From Legionella feeleii (GTDB taxonomy: Bacteria > Pseudomonadota > Gammaproteobacteria > Legionellales > Legionellaceae): a stretch of 64,000 nt of DNA. Shown piece after piece: positions 1 to 9,754 of this stretch (the stretch's first letter is position 1; each line of letters starts with the position of its first letter). The stretch covers positions 403,696 to 467,695 of the forward strand of contig NZ_LNYB01000080.1 in NCBI RefSeq assembly GCF_001467625.1, in the 5' to 3' direction. The notes beneath the pieces were generated by a model. The model was not told the origin of the DNA. It made no database searches and was given only the letters and a program-made list of their open reading frames with translations. The translations under genes and the position numbers were made by a program.

Positions 1-1
1 G

Positions 2-856
2 CGTGAAGATTTGTTTGACTGCTATGAGGCTGTTTCCGGTGCCCGCATGCATGCTACTTATTATCGTCCCGGCGGTGTGGCCCGTGATTTACCCAATACG
101 ATGCCAAAGTACAAACCATCGCGTTGGCATAATGAGCGTGAAGTTGAAAAAATGAATGTCCACCGAGAAGGTAGTTTATTGGATTTCTTGTGGGCTTTTA
201 CCGAACGTTTCCCAAAATGTGTTGATGAGTATGAAACCCTGCTCACTGATAACCGTATTTGGAAACAGCGTACAGTGGATATTGGTGTTGTTTCACCTGA
301 AGAGGCATTACAATGGGGATTTACTGGACCCATGTTACGTGGTTCAGGTGTGGCGTGGGACCTGCGTAAAAAACAACCTTATGCTGCTTATGATCAAGTG
401 GATTTTGACATTCCGGTTGGCAAAACAGGTGATTGCTATGACCGCTACTTAGTACGAGTAGAAGAATTACGGCAATCAAATAACATTATAAGGCAATGTA
501 TTGAATGGTTGCGTGATAATCCTGGCCCGGTAAAAATTGATGATAACAAGATTACGCCACCAAAGCGTGAAAAGATGAAGCATGATATGGAGGCATTGAT
601 TCACCATTTTAAACTTTTCACGGAAGGGTTTTGTTTGCCACAAGGTGAAGTCTATAGTGCGGTTGAGGCTCCCAAAGGTGAATTTGGTATTTATTTGGTG
701 TCAGATGGCGCTAACAAGCCTTATCGTATGAAGATTCGTGCGCCGGGGTTTGCTCACTTATCAAGTTTCGATGCGATGGTGAGAGGGCATATGCTTGCTG
801 ATGGAGTTGCGATTCTTGCAAGTCAAGACATTGTATTTGGTGAGATTGACCGATAG
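2..856 (+). CDS. nuoD: NADH-quinone oxidoreductase subunit D (C-terminal part)
   Basis: This is the C-terminal ~284 residues of the 49-kDa subunit of respiratory complex I. Together with NuoB and NuoC it forms the peripheral-arm module that carries electrons to the quinone site. The reading frame is open from the window edge, so the missing N-terminus is an edge effect and not a truncation. Recognisable family sequence includes the [17 protein letters not shown] stretch near the start and the C-terminal [10 protein letters not shown] and [18 protein letters not shown] segments. It is followed by nuoE to nuoN on the same strand, separated from nuoE by 193 bp that contain an inverted-repeat element. 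Confidence 0.97.
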   Translation, partial: REDLFDCYEAVSGARMHATYYRPGGVARDLPNTMPKYKPSRWHNEREVEKMNVHREGSLLDFLWAFTERFPKCVDEYETLLTDNRIWKQRTVDIGVVSPEEALQWGFTGPMLRGSGVAWDLRKKQPYAAYDQVDFDIPVGKTGDCYDRYLVRVEELRQSNNIIRQCIEWLRDNPGPVKIDDNKITPPKREKMKHDMEALIHHFKLFTEGFCLPQGEVYSAVEAPKGEFGIYLVSDGANKPYRMKIRAPGFAHLSSFDAMVRGHMLADGVAILASQDIVFGEIDR

Positions 857-861
857 ATTAA

Positions 862-1007
862 TAGACTTCTCTCGAAACTGGCTGCCTTGAAAGCAGGGGA
901 GAAGAAAACGGCGCGCAGAACAACAGCGAGCATGCGAGTACATGAGGATTCGAGCAACGTATCGACGAAGCAATGCTCCAATGAAGTAGAGTTTCGAAAG
1001 AAGTCTA
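862..1007. mobile_element. MITE-like element with 18-bp terminal inverted repeats
   Basis: The nuoD-nuoE gap carries two 18-base arms in inverted orientation, 862-879 and 990-1007, differing at one base (TAGACTTCTCTCGAAACT on the left, the complement of TAGACTTCTTTCGAAACT on the right). The 110 bases between them have no convincing ORF. The size, the termini and the lack of coding capacity suggest a small non-autonomous mobile element or a dispersed intergenic repeat. No clear target-site duplication is visible. No second copy is obvious in this window, although an AGGATTCG-x-GCAA segment also occurs in the 12727-12923 element. Confidence 0.65.
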
Positions 1008-1049
1008 ATGAGCGTGGTCTCATTATTAACACATTAAAGGTTAGAAAGA

Positions 1050-1553
1050 ATGTCTGAGAATTCAGCTAAATTACTTCGTCAATTTGTTTCATCCACGGGT
1101 ATGGATGAAATTGACCATTGGATCGCCAAGTATCCAGCAGATCAAAGACAATCTGCTGTGATGCGTGCATTGATGATTGTCCAAGAAGAGCAAGGGTCGT
1201 TGACTCCTGAGCTCATGGATGCGGTAGCAGATTATTTGGAAATGCCGGCTATTGCAGTTTACGAAGTAGCAAGTTTTTACACGATGTATGAACTCAAACC
1301 CACGGGACGGCATTTGGTAAATGTCTGCACCAATATTTCGTGCAAACTGTGTGGTTCATCAAAGATTGTGGAGCATTTGCAGAAAAAACTAGGGATTAAC
1401 TTGGGTGAAACTACTGCTGATGGTCGATACACGTTAAGGTCAGTTGAATGCCTTGGTGCTTGTGTAAATGCGCCAATGATGCAGGTAGATAAAGATTATC
1501 ACGAGAATCTGACCACTGATAAGATTGATAAAGTCTTGGAACAATACCAATGA
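1050..1553 (+). CDS. nuoE: NADH-quinone oxidoreductase subunit E
   Basis: This is the 24-kDa subunit of the complex I NADH-dehydrogenase module, a thioredoxin-like protein carrying 2Fe-2S cluster N1a. The cluster ligands are visible as C93 and C98 (NVCTNISC) and C134 and C138 (ECLGAC), the expected C-x4-C and C-x3-C pairs. The 167-aa length is normal. The ATG follows AGGTTAGAAAG, and the stop codon lies directly before the first possible nuoF start. It is the first gene downstream of the inverted-repeat element, so its expression may depend on read-through from nuoD. Confidence 0.97.
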   Translation: MSENSAKLLRQFVSSTGMDEIDHWIAKYPADQRQSAVMRALMIVQEEQGSLTPELMDAVADYLEMPAIAVYEVASFYTMYELKPTGRHLVNVCTNISCKLCGSSKIVEHLQKKLGINLGETTADGRYTLRSVECLGACVNAPMMQVDKDYHENLTTDKIDKVLEQYQ

Positions 1554-1571
1554 ATGATAGAGGTGGTTGTC

Positions 1572-2849
1572 ATGGTTGAACAAAATCAAGTCTGTTACCG
1601 TACGTTCCATTTGCAAGAACCATGGACTTTGGCTGCCTATCAAAGTATCGGCGGTTATAGTGCATGGCGGCGTATTCTGAAAGAACAGACACCTCCGCAA
1701 CAGATCATCGATGAATTAAAAACGTCTGCTTTACGTGGTCGTGGTGGTGCAGGATTTCCCACTGGCCTGAAGTGGAGTTTTATGAATCGTAATGCGCAGA
1801 TCCAAAAATACGTGGTATGTAATTCTGATGAAGGAGAGCCGGGTACGTGTAAGGATCGAGAGATTTTAAGCCGTAACCCGCATCAATTAATCGAAGGAAT
1901 GGCTATTGCGGGCTATGTGATGGGCGCAACCGTAGGCTACAACTACATTCGCGGCGAGTTCTGGGAGCCTTTCCTAAGAACTGAATCCGCGCTGAAAGAG
2001 GCTTATGCAGCAGGATTGTTAGGCAAGAATATTTTAGGTTCTGGCGTTGATTTTGATCTTTATAATCATCTGGGCGCTGGTGCTTATATTTGCGGTGAAG
2101 AAACAGCCTTATTGAATTCCCTGGAAGGCAAAAAGGGACAGCCGCGATTTAAACCGCCTTTCCCAGCCAACTATGGCCTTTATGGTAAACCCACAACGAT
2201 TAATAATACGGAAACATTCGCTTCTGTTCCGGTCATTATGGAGAAAGGGGGCGAGTGGTTTCTCCAGTTAGGTAAACCGAATAACGGCGGCGCAAAGTGT
2301 TTCAGTGTCAGCGGCCATGTTAACAAGCCAGCAAACTTTGAGATACCTTTAGGGACTCCATTTAAAACCTTATTGGAATTGGCAGGCGGCGTCCGTGAAG
2401 GGAGAAAAATCAAAGCAGTCATTCCTGGTGGGACATCGATGCCAGTATTACCAGGTGATATTATGATGAACTTGGATATGGATTATGACAGTATCCAAAA
2501 AGCGGGTTCAGGTTTGGGTTCCGGTGCAGTCATTGTAATGGATGAGACCACCTGTATGGTCGATGCTCTTTATCGTATTTCCGAATTCTATATGGACGAA
2601 TCCTGTGGACAATGTACACCCTGCCGTGAAGGTACAGGTTGGCTGGTTCGCTTAATCCACCGAATCAAAGAAGGACACGGTGAACCAGGTGATATCGAAA
2701 AGCTGGTAAACGTTGCCGATAAAATTGAAGGTCGTACTATCTGTGCACTTGGTGAAGCGGCAGCGTGGCCGGTACAAAGTTTCGTAAAGCATTTTTATCA
2801 TGAATTTGATTATTTCATTAAGCATAAACGCTCGGTCGTCGCAGCATAA
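1572..2849 (+). CDS. nuoF: NADH-quinone oxidoreductase subunit F
   Basis: This is the 51-kDa subunit of complex I. It binds NADH and FMN and carries 4Fe-4S cluster N3. The glycine-rich nucleotide site RGRGGAGFP is at residues 55-63. The cluster cysteines are C345, C348 and C351 (SCGQCTPC) plus C391 (ICALGEA). I chose the ATG at 1572 (MVEQNQ..., 425 aa) because GAGGTGG lies a few bases upstream. An in-frame ATG at 1554, directly after the nuoE stop, would add six residues and has a poorer ribosome site. It lies in the nuo operon before nuoG. Confidence 0.96.
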   Translation: MVEQNQVCYRTFHLQEPWTLAAYQSIGGYSAWRRILKEQTPPQQIIDELKTSALRGRGGAGFPTGLKWSFMNRNAQIQKYVVCNSDEGEPGTCKDREILSRNPHQLIEGMAIAGYVMGATVGYNYIRGEFWEPFLRTESALKEAYAAGLLGKNILGSGVDFDLYNHLGAGAYICGEETALLNSLEGKKGQPRFKPPFPANYGLYGKPTTINNTETFASVPVIMEKGGEWFLQLGKPNNGGAKCFSVSGHVNKPANFEIPLGTPFKTLLELAGGVREGRKIKAVIPGGTSMPVLPGDIMMNLDMDYDSIQKAGSGLGSGAVIVMDETTCMVDALYRISEFYMDESCGQCTPCREGTGWLVRLIHRIKEGHGEPGDIEKLVNVADKIEGRTICALGEAAAWPVQSFVKHFYHEFDYFIKHKRSVVAA

Positions 2850-2867
2850 TTGAAGAAGGTTTAAACA

Positions 2868-5219
2868 ATGGCCACCATTGAAATTGACGGTAAAACATTT
2901 GAAGTCGAAAACGGCAAAATGATCATCGAGGTTGCTGATGAGGCGGGAATCTATATTCCCCGTTTCTGCTATCACAAGAAATTATCAGTAGCAGCTAACT
3001 GCCGTATGTGTTTAGTCCAAGTCGAAAACGGACGTAAACCAGTCCCTGCTTGTGCGACGCCGATTACTAACGGCATGAAAGTGTTTACAAAATCAGAAGA
3101 GGCTATCCGTTCGCAAGAAGCAGTGATGGAGTTTTTGTTGATCAACCATCCCCTGGATTGTCCTATCTGCGATCAGGGTGGCGAGTGCGAATTGCAAGAT
3201 ATCTCCATGGGGTTTGGTTATGATGCTTCCGAGTATGAAGAAACCAAGCGTTCTGTCGTCGACGATGATTTGGGTTCATTGATAGCTACCGAAATGACTC
3301 GCTGTATCCATTGTACTCGCTGTGTACGCTTTGGGGATGAAGTTGCTGGGGTCCCTGAGTTGGGTGCGACAGGGCGCGGTGAAAAAATGCAGATTGGCAC
3401 GTACATTCAGCACAGCCTGGTTTCAGAGGTATCAGGCAATGTTATCGATCTTTGCCCAGTGGGCGCACTGACTTCCAAACCCTATCGCTATACTGCCAGA
3501 GCCTGGGAAATGACTCAGCACGATAGCTTGGCTCCTCACGATTGTTTGGGCTCAAATGTTTATTTGCATATCCGTCGTGAAGAGTTAATGCGTGCGGTGC
3601 CTAAAGAAAACGAAGCGATTAACGAAACCTGGATATCTGATAGAGACCGATTTAGCTACTTAGGGCTGAACAGCGAAGCACGTGCAAGCCAGCCGATGAT
3701 TAAAAGAAACGGTCAATGGGAAACGGTAGATTGGCAAACTGCGCTTAAATTTACTGCTGAAGGAATAAGTCGCATTATTAAACAGCATGGTCCAGAGCAG
3801 TTTGCTGCCTTTGCGTCGCCTTCCTCCACCTTGGAAGAGCTTTATCTGTTGCAAAAATTCATGCGGGAATTAGGGGTTAACAATTTAGATCATCGTCTAC
3901 AACAAACCGATTTCCGTGATCAAAACAATCAAGGAACGATGCCTACCAGCTCTCTGAAATATGCTGAGTTGGAAAATCAGCAGGCGATTTTGTTGCTGGG
4001 TTGTAACATTCACCGGGAAGTACCACTTGCTGGTATTCGGGCACGTAAGGCTTTCAGAAATGGAGCTAAATTGTTTGCCATCAATCCAGTGGATTATGAT
4101 TACCATTTTGATCTCGCCGGTAAAGCGGTTGTTTCTCCACAGGAAATGCCTATGCAACTTGCCAAATTAGTATTGGCAATGACTGAAGACGTCAAAAAAT
4201 TACCGGAAGAAGTACAGAAACTCCTGCTTGGCTTAGAAATTGATGAGACAACCAAGGCAATGGCTAACGCACTGAGCCAACCCAATGCTGCCATAATTAC
4301 TGGCGCGTTATGTGAAAACCATCCTGATGCCTCTTTGCTGCGCACTTTGGTTTATTTACTTGAAGAAAAGGCTGGTGTCCGCGTTTTAAGGCTTACCCAG
4401 GGCGCAAATAGCGCAGGTGCATGTCTTGCAGGCATGTTACCGCACCGTACTGTTGCAGGAAAAGCTGTAGAGACTAGTGGCATGGATGTGCAAGCTGCAC
4501 TGGATGCCAAATTAAAAGGATATTTTTTACTTGCAGTCGAGCCCGGATTTGATTTTGCTAATCCTTATCGTGCCAGGCAGTCTATGCTTGGTGCTGAATT
4601 TGTAGTGATGCTTTCGGCATTCCAAAATGAGTCCATGCAAGATTACGCAGATGTCATTTTGCCAATGGCACCTTATGCTGAAACGTCTGGTACTTATATT
4701 AATATTGATAAATTATGGCAAACCGTGAAGGGTGCAAAGTTGCCACATGGCGAAGCCCGACCAGCCTGGAAAATTTTGCGTGTACTTGCAAATTTATTGC
4801 AATGCAAAGATTTCCAGCAGGTTTCCTCTGAAGAAGTATTGGCAGAAATAAAATCATTGGCAGGAATGGTTGCGGAAAGTAAATATCAACCGTACTATCC
4901 GGAATCGTTGCCTGTGATCAATAAGCAGTTGGTGCGTGTGGGTGAATGGCCTTTATACCGCTGTGACAGCATCGTGCGTCATGCACAGGCACTGCAGTTA
5001 TGTGCAGCATCTGAATCGGCCTGCATAAGAATTCATCCAACGACTGCTAACAGATTGAAATTAGATGAGGTTGCCACTGTATCTCAAGGTGATATTGAGA
5101 TAACATTGCCGCTTAAACGTGACGAGCGCATGGCACCCGATGTTGTATGGGTAGCAAACGCAATGCCGGAAACAGCAGATTTAGGGCACTCTTTTGCTGC
5201 AATAACTATCAAGCGCTAA
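2868..5219 (+). CDS. nuoG: NADH-quinone oxidoreductase subunit G
   Basis: This is the 75-kDa subunit of complex I, the main iron-sulfur wire of the peripheral arm. The N-terminal ferredoxin domain has the 2Fe-2S ligands C34, C45, C48 and C62. Next come H94, C98, C101 and C107 (His-Cys3 cluster), then C146, C149, C152 and C196 (TRCIHCTRC and DLCPVGA). The rest is a molybdopterin-oxidoreductase-like domain that has no cofactor role in complex I. The 783-aa length is in the usual range. GAAGG precedes the ATG, 18 bases after nuoF. Confidence 0.97.
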   Translation: MATIEIDGKTFEVENGKMIIEVADEAGIYIPRFCYHKKLSVAANCRMCLVQVENGRKPVPACATPITNGMKVFTKSEEAIRSQEAVMEFLLINHPLDCPICDQGGECELQDISMGFGYDASEYEETKRSVVDDDLGSLIATEMTRCIHCTRCVRFGDEVAGVPELGATGRGEKMQIGTYIQHSLVSEVSGNVIDLCPVGALTSKPYRYTARAWEMTQHDSLAPHDCLGSNVYLHIRREELMRAVPKENEAINETWISDRDRFSYLGLNSEARASQPMIKRNGQWETVDWQTALKFTAEGISRIIKQHGPEQFAAFASPSSTLEELYLLQKFMRELGVNNLDHRLQQTDFRDQNNQGTMPTSSLKYAELENQQAILLLGCNIHREVPLAGIRARKAFRNGAKLFAINPVDYDYHFDLAGKAVVSPQEMPMQLAKLVLAMTEDVKKLPEEVQKLLLGLEIDETTKAMANALSQPNAAIITGALCENHPDASLLRTLVYLLEEKAGVRVLRLTQGANSAGACLAGMLPHRTVAGKAVETSGMDVQAALDAKLKGYFLLAVEPGFDFANPYRARQSMLGAEFVVMLSAFQNESMQDYADVILPMAPYAETSGTYINIDKLWQTVKGAKLPHGEARPAWKILRVLANLLQCKDFQQVSSEEVLAEIKSLAGMVAESKYQPYYPESLPVINKQLVRVGEWPLYRCDSIVRHAQALQLCAASESACIRIHPTTANRLKLDEVATVSQGDIEITLPLKRDERMAPDVVWVANAMPETADLGHSFAAITIKR

Positions 5220-5231
5220 ACAGGTAAAAAT

Positions 5232-6254
5232 ATGCTACAAGATATCAGCATTTTGCTCTGGATCATTATCAAGATCCTGGTTATAGTGATTCCACTCCTT
5301 ATTGGAGTTGCTTATCTAACCTATGCTGAACGCAAGGTAATCGGTTATATTCAAGTCCGTATAGGACCCAACCGTGTTGGTATATTGGGGTTACTGCAGC
5401 CTTTTGCCGATCTATTCAAGCTAATCACTAAGGAAATTATTGTTCCTAGCAGATCAAATAAATACCTGTTTGTTATAGCACCCCTCTTTGCACTTGCTCC
5501 TGCCTTGGCAGGCTGGGCTGTTATACCTTTTTCGCAGGGAATCGTTTTAGCTGATATTAATGCTGGTGTTTTATATCTCTTTGCACTAAGTTCCCTTGGT
5601 GTTTACGGAGTATTGATAGCCGGCTGGGCTTCAAACTCAAAGTATGCCATGTTTGGTTCGCTGCGTAGCGCGGCGCAAACTGTATCTTATGAGATTGCCA
5701 TGGGGTTCGCTTTTGTTGGCGTTTTACTGGCAGCTGGCAGCATGAATCTAAGTGAGATAGTTCTATCACAACGTGGCGGCATTTGGCATTGGTGGTTTCT
5801 ACCTTTACTGCCCCTGTTTATTGTTTTTTGGATTGCGGGGATCGCTGAAACAAACAGAGCACCTTTTGATTTGGCAGAAGGAGAATCAGAAATCGTTGCT
5901 GGGTTCCATGTGGAATACTCAGGAATTGGTTTTGCCTTATTCTTCCTTTCCGAATATGCCAGCATGATTTTACTTTCCACGGTCATGGCTATTTTATTTT
6001 TGGGTGGCTGGTTATCACCTTTTGAGGGAATGCCGGTACTTGGTGACATTTTCTTTTTTGTCCCCGGGTTTGTTTGGTTACTCGCAAAAATTTCATTCTT
6101 TCTTTTTGTTTATTTATGGGTCCGCGCCACTTTCCCACGTTATCGCTATGATCAACTCATGCGTTTAGGATGGAAAGTTTTGATCCCGGTGACCATTGTA
6201 TGGGTTATTGTTACAGCCCTAATGGTTGTAGCTGAACTTAAACCTTGGTTTTAA
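5232..6254 (+). CDS. nuoH: NADH-quinone oxidoreductase subunit H
   Basis: This is a membrane subunit of complex I at the junction of the peripheral and membrane arms, forming part of the quinone chamber (ND1 homologue). It is 340 aa with about eight hydrophobic segments. Family segments seen are [21 protein letters not shown] after the first helix and [20 protein letters not shown] in the middle of the protein, the acidic loop region near the quinone site. It sits 12 bases after nuoG. Confidence 0.97.
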   Translation: MLQDISILLWIIIKILVIVIPLLIGVAYLTYAERKVIGYIQVRIGPNRVGILGLLQPFADLFKLITKEIIVPSRSNKYLFVIAPLFALAPALAGWAVIPFSQGIVLADINAGVLYLFALSSLGVYGVLIAGWASNSKYAMFGSLRSAAQTVSYEIAMGFAFVGVLLAAGSMNLSEIVLSQRGGIWHWWFLPLLPLFIVFWIAGIAETNRAPFDLAEGESEIVAGFHVEYSGIGFALFFLSEYASMILLSTVMAILFLGGWLSPFEGMPVLGDIFFFVPGFVWLLAKISFFLFVYLWVRATFPRYRYDQLMRLGWKVLIPVTIVWVIVTALMVVAELKPWF

Positions 6255-6274
6255 CCAGTCAACTGAGCAAACGA

Positions 6275-6775
6275 ATGAAACAAGTATATCGATATATCAG
6301 ACATTATATTCGTAGCTTCCTGCTTCTGGAATTACTATCCGGTTTGAAGCTAACAGGGAAATATTTTTTTAAAAAGAAAGTGACAGTGCAATTCCCTGAG
6401 GAACAGACACCGCTATCTCCTCGTTTTCGCGGCTTGTTGGCATTAAGGCGGTATCCCAATGGCGAAGAAAGGTGTATAGCCTGCAAATTATGTGAAGCAG
6501 TTTGTCCTGCACTTGCTATTACCATTGAATCAGAGCCACGAGAGGATGGTTCGCGTCGGACTACCCGCTACGATATTGATATGTTTAAATGTATTAATTG
6601 CGGTTTGTGCGAGGAGTCCTGTCCTGTCGATTCAATCGTGGTAACACCGATCCACCATTATCATATTAGTGAGCGTGGTCAGAATATTATGACGAAAGAG
6701 AAACTGCTTGCAGTGGGTAGCCTAATGGAAAAGAGATTGGCCGCAGACAGAGACGCTGATAAAGAATGGCGCTAA
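6275..6775 (+). CDS. nuoI: NADH-quinone oxidoreductase subunit I
   Basis: This ferredoxin-like complex I subunit carries two 4Fe-4S clusters (N6a and N6b), passing electrons towards NuoB. Two eight-cysteine-type motifs are complete: C67, C70, C73, C77 ([12 protein letters not shown]) and C106, C109, C112, C116 ([12 protein letters not shown]). I chose the ATG at 6275 (166 aa, MKQVYRY...). The open frame runs back to a TTG at 6245 that overlaps nuoH and adds ten residues unlike the family. The ribosome site before 6275 is weak, so translation may be coupled to nuoH, whose stop is 20 bases upstream. Confidence 0.96.
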   Translation: MKQVYRYIRHYIRSFLLLELLSGLKLTGKYFFKKKVTVQFPEEQTPLSPRFRGLLALRRYPNGEERCIACKLCEAVCPALAITIESEPREDGSRRTTRYDIDMFKCINCGLCEESCPVDSIVVTPIHHYHISERGQNIMTKEKLLAVGSLMEKRLAADRDADKEWR

Positions 6776-6786
6776 TGGGGTAAGAA

Positions 6787-7440
6787 ATGCATCAATTATT
6801 TTTAGACATAGTTTTCTACGTATTTGCAGGGTTGTCGATACTATCTGCCCTGATGGTTATTACACAAAATAATCCAGTACGCTGCGTCTTGTTTTTGGTC
6901 TTGACCTTTTTTGCAAGCTCTGTGCTTTGGATACTCGTTGAAGCTGAGTTTTTGGCACTGATACTTGTCTTGGTTTATGTTGGTGCTGTGATGACCCTGT
7001 TTTTATTCGTGGTCATGATGCTTAATATCGATACAGAGTCGATGAAAGCACATTTTGTTCGCTATCTGCCATTTGGTTTGATTTTGGTTGCATTGCTGAC
7101 AGGGTTGCTCTTGATTGCCGTCCCTGAAGACACTTTTAAAACTGACATTGAACAACCTGCACTGAGTGCACAAACAAGCCCAAACACAACAATAGACGAG
7201 AGTAATGTAGTTGAGCCAGTGAAAGCATTATCCAATACTGAAAAAATAGGAATGGTCCTTTATACAGATTATGTTTTTGCGTTTGAACTTGCCGCAGTCC
7301 TGCTTTTAGTGGCAATTATTTCTGCAATTACTTTGGCGCATCGGGGAGCGATTCGTTCTAAACGACAGAATATTGTTGGGCAGATTATGACTCGTCGCGA
7401 GGATAGGGTCAAACTTGTCAAAATGAAGCCCGAGAAATAA
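6787..7440 (+). CDS. nuoJ: NADH-quinone oxidoreductase subunit J
   Basis: This is a membrane subunit of complex I (ND6 homologue) with five hydrophobic segments. The conserved region of transmembrane helix 3 reads EAEFLALILVLVYVGAVMTLFLFVVMM, which includes the pi-bulge helix of this family. The 217-aa protein has an extended polar loop at about residues 115-150 before the last helix and a basic C-terminal tail. GGGG precedes the ATG; nuoI lies 11 bases upstream and nuoK 15 bases downstream. Confidence 0.96.
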   Translation: MHQLFLDIVFYVFAGLSILSALMVITQNNPVRCVLFLVLTFFASSVLWILVEAEFLALILVLVYVGAVMTLFLFVVMMLNIDTESMKAHFVRYLPFGLILVALLTGLLLIAVPEDTFKTDIEQPALSAQTSPNTTIDESNVVEPVKALSNTEKIGMVLYTDYVFAFELAAVLLLVAIISAITLAHRGAIRSKRQNIVGQIMTRREDRVKLVKMKPEK

Positions 7441-7455
7441 ACACTAGGAACATAG

Positions 7456-7761
7456 ATGATACCAGTAAACAATTATTTGATATTGGCTGCGATTTTGTTT
7501 GGTTTGAGCCTCGTAGGCATCATGCTTAATCGCAAAAATATAATACTGCTGTTGGTTTGTATTGAACTGATGCTGCTGGCAGTCAACACCAATTTTGTCG
7601 CCTTTTCCCATTTCTATGGTGGGGTTGCTGGTGAAGTATTTGTATTCTTTATCCTAACGGTTGCCGCTGCTGAAGCAGCGATAGGTTTGGCTATAGTGAT
7701 GTTGCTCTACCGTAACAGGGGCAATATCGATGTCGATAAGATGAATCATTTAAAAGGTTAA
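7456..7761 (+). CDS. nuoK: NADH-quinone oxidoreductase subunit K
   Basis: This is a small membrane subunit of complex I (ND4L homologue), 101 aa with three transmembrane helices. It carries the conserved glutamates used in proton movement, one in the [10 protein letters not shown] segment and one in [12 protein letters not shown]. Length and motifs are normal. The gene lies between nuoJ and nuoL with a 4-base gap to the latter. Confidence 0.97.
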   Translation: MIPVNNYLILAAILFGLSLVGIMLNRKNIILLLVCIELMLLAVNTNFVAFSHFYGGVAGEVFVFFILTVAAAEAAIGLAIVMLLYRNRGNIDVDKMNHLKG

Positions 7762-7765
7762 CAAC

Positions 7766-9739
7766 GTGAGCATTCAACAACTATGTCTTATAATTGTTCT
7801 TGCACCGCTGCTCGGTTCAATCATTGCGGGGTTTTTCCGCAACCAGATTGGTCGTTCGGGTGCACATTCCGTAACCATTGCTGGTGTTGGTTTATCTTTT
7901 CTATTATCGCTTTATGTTGCTGTACTCATATTAACTGGTTCGGCTGATTCGGTTAATAGTAATGTTTATACATGGGCTAGCGGCGGAGATTTGTTCCCAT
8001 ATGCGTTCCATATTGGGTTTTTAATTGATCCCCTGACTGTAGTAATGCTGGTTGTGGTAAATTTTGTATCTCTGCTAGTTCATATCTACAGTATTGGTTA
8101 TATGGCCGATGATGATGGTTACCAGCGATTTTTTAGTTATATTTCCCTTTTTACCTTTATGATGTTGATGCTGGTTACCGCCAATAATTTTTTGCAGCTG
8201 TTTTTCGGTTGGGAAGGCGTAGGTCTGGTTTCCTATTTACTTATCAGCTTTTGGTACGACAAAGAGTCAGCTATTGAAGGCGGTTTGAAAGCCTTTATAG
8301 TCAACCGGGTAGGGGATTTTGGTTTTGTGCTGGGGATAGCCATGGTCTTGGCTTATACCGGTAGTTTGGATTACGACACGGTTTTCCAAAGTGCAAATCA
8401 TCTGTCTGGCACTACTGTGGAGCTATTTTCCGGCCATCCGTGGTCATTGCTTACGGTGATTTGTTTGCTGCTTTATGTAGGGGCTATGGGTAAATCAGCT
8501 CAAGTTCCCCTGCACGTATGGTTGCCAGAGTCAATGGAAGGTCCTACTCCCATTTCCGCATTGATCCATGCGGCAACAATGGTTACCGCCGGGGTTTTCA
8601 TGATTGCCCGTATTTCCCCCTTGGTCGAATTGTCAACTACCGCACTGAGCACCATTCTGATTATCGGTGCTACAGGGGCTCTGTTTACTGGAATTTTGGC
8701 TTTGGTGATGAATGACATCAAGCGAGTTGTTGCCTATTCTACCTTATCACAATTAGGTTACATGATGGTTGCGATGGGCGCTTCTGCTTATAGTGCTGGA
8801 ATGTTCCACTTATTGACGCATGCTTGCTTTAAAGCCCTGTTATTTTTAGGCGCAGGCTCGGTCATTATTGGTATGCACCACGAGCAGGATATGCGCAAAA
8901 TGGGCGGTCTATGGTGTAAAATGCCAATTACCTATGCCACTTTTGTCATTGGCAGTCTAGCGCTTTGTGCTATCCCTCCTTTTGCAGGCTTCTACTCTAA
9001 AGATACGATTATAGAAGCAGCAAAACTCTCAGAAATTCCTGGCAGTGGTTATGCCTATTTTTGTGTGGCTTTAGGTGCCATGGTTACCGCGCTATATACT
9101 TTCCGTGCTTTATTCATGACTTTTCATGGAAAGTCTCGCGCGGATGAGCATACGCTTTCTCACTTGCATGAGTCGCCTTCGGTGGTATGGTTCCCATTAG
9201 TGATGTTGGCAATTCCTTCAGTCATTATCGGATATATCCTTTATATGCCAATGCTTTATGATACACCGACGCTCCTTGGAAAATCCTTGTTTGTTTTACC
9301 TGAGCATAATGTGCTTGCTGAATTAGCAAAGGAAGTCTCTTCCCCTTGGCAAGCAGCCTTGCATTCAGTCGGTTCACTAACGTTCTGGTTAGCTATTGCC
9401 GGTATTGTGATTGCCTGGGTTTGCTATATTGCCTTGCCTTCAATCCCTGGCGTTTTGGCCAGGACCTTAGCTTGGCCATACCGTATTCTGATGAACAAGT
9501 ATGGTTTTGATGCATTCAATGATCTCGTCATTGTGCGTGGTTCCAAAGCTATGGGGCAATTCTTTTATCAAACAGGTGATCAACGGCTTATTGACGGCAT
9601 GCTCGTAAATGGTGCAGGTCGTACGATTAGGTGGTTCGCACAAAAAGGTCGCGCTATCCAAAGTGGCTATTTGTACCATTATGCAACAGTGATGGTACTT
9701 GGTCTTTTTGTTTTCCTATGCTGGTTATTGCTAGGCTGA
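7766..9739 (+). CDS. nuoL: NADH-quinone oxidoreductase subunit L
   Basis: This is the distal antiporter-like membrane subunit of complex I (ND5 homologue). It carries proton-channel residues and the long lateral helix at its C-terminus. Visible family sequence includes LFFGWEGVGLVSYLLI, KSAQVPLHVWLPESMEGPTPISALIHAATMV and DIKRVVAYSTLSQLGYMMVA. The 657-aa length is in the upper normal range. The start is a GTG at 7766, preceded by AAAAGGTT and placed 4 bases after the nuoK stop, so coupling is likely. Confidence 0.96.
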   Translation: MSIQQLCLIIVLAPLLGSIIAGFFRNQIGRSGAHSVTIAGVGLSFLLSLYVAVLILTGSADSVNSNVYTWASGGDLFPYAFHIGFLIDPLTVVMLVVVNFVSLLVHIYSIGYMADDDGYQRFFSYISLFTFMMLMLVTANNFLQLFFGWEGVGLVSYLLISFWYDKESAIEGGLKAFIVNRVGDFGFVLGIAMVLAYTGSLDYDTVFQSANHLSGTTVELFSGHPWSLLTVICLLLYVGAMGKSAQVPLHVWLPESMEGPTPISALIHAATMVTAGVFMIARISPLVELSTTALSTILIIGATGALFTGILALVMNDIKRVVAYSTLSQLGYMMVAMGASAYSAGMFHLLTHACFKALLFLGAGSVIIGMHHEQDMRKMGGLWCKMPITYATFVIGSLALCAIPPFAGFYSKDTIIEAAKLSEIPGSGYAYFCVALGAMVTALYTFRALFMTFHGKSRADEHTLSHLHESPSVVWFPLVMLAIPSVIIGYILYMPMLYDTPTLLGKSLFVLPEHNVLAELAKEVSSPWQAALHSVGSLTFWLAIAGIVIAWVCYIALPSIPGVLARTLAWPYRILMNKYGFDAFNDLVIVRGSKAMGQFFYQTGDQRLIDGMLVNGAGRTIRWFAQKGRAIQSGYLYHYATVMVLGLFVFLCWLLLG

Positions 9740-9754
9740 TTATAAGGTGAAGGT

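Noticed and set aside
2..856. nuoD as a truncated gene
   Set aside because: The frame is open to the window edge; the missing N-terminus is an edge effect.
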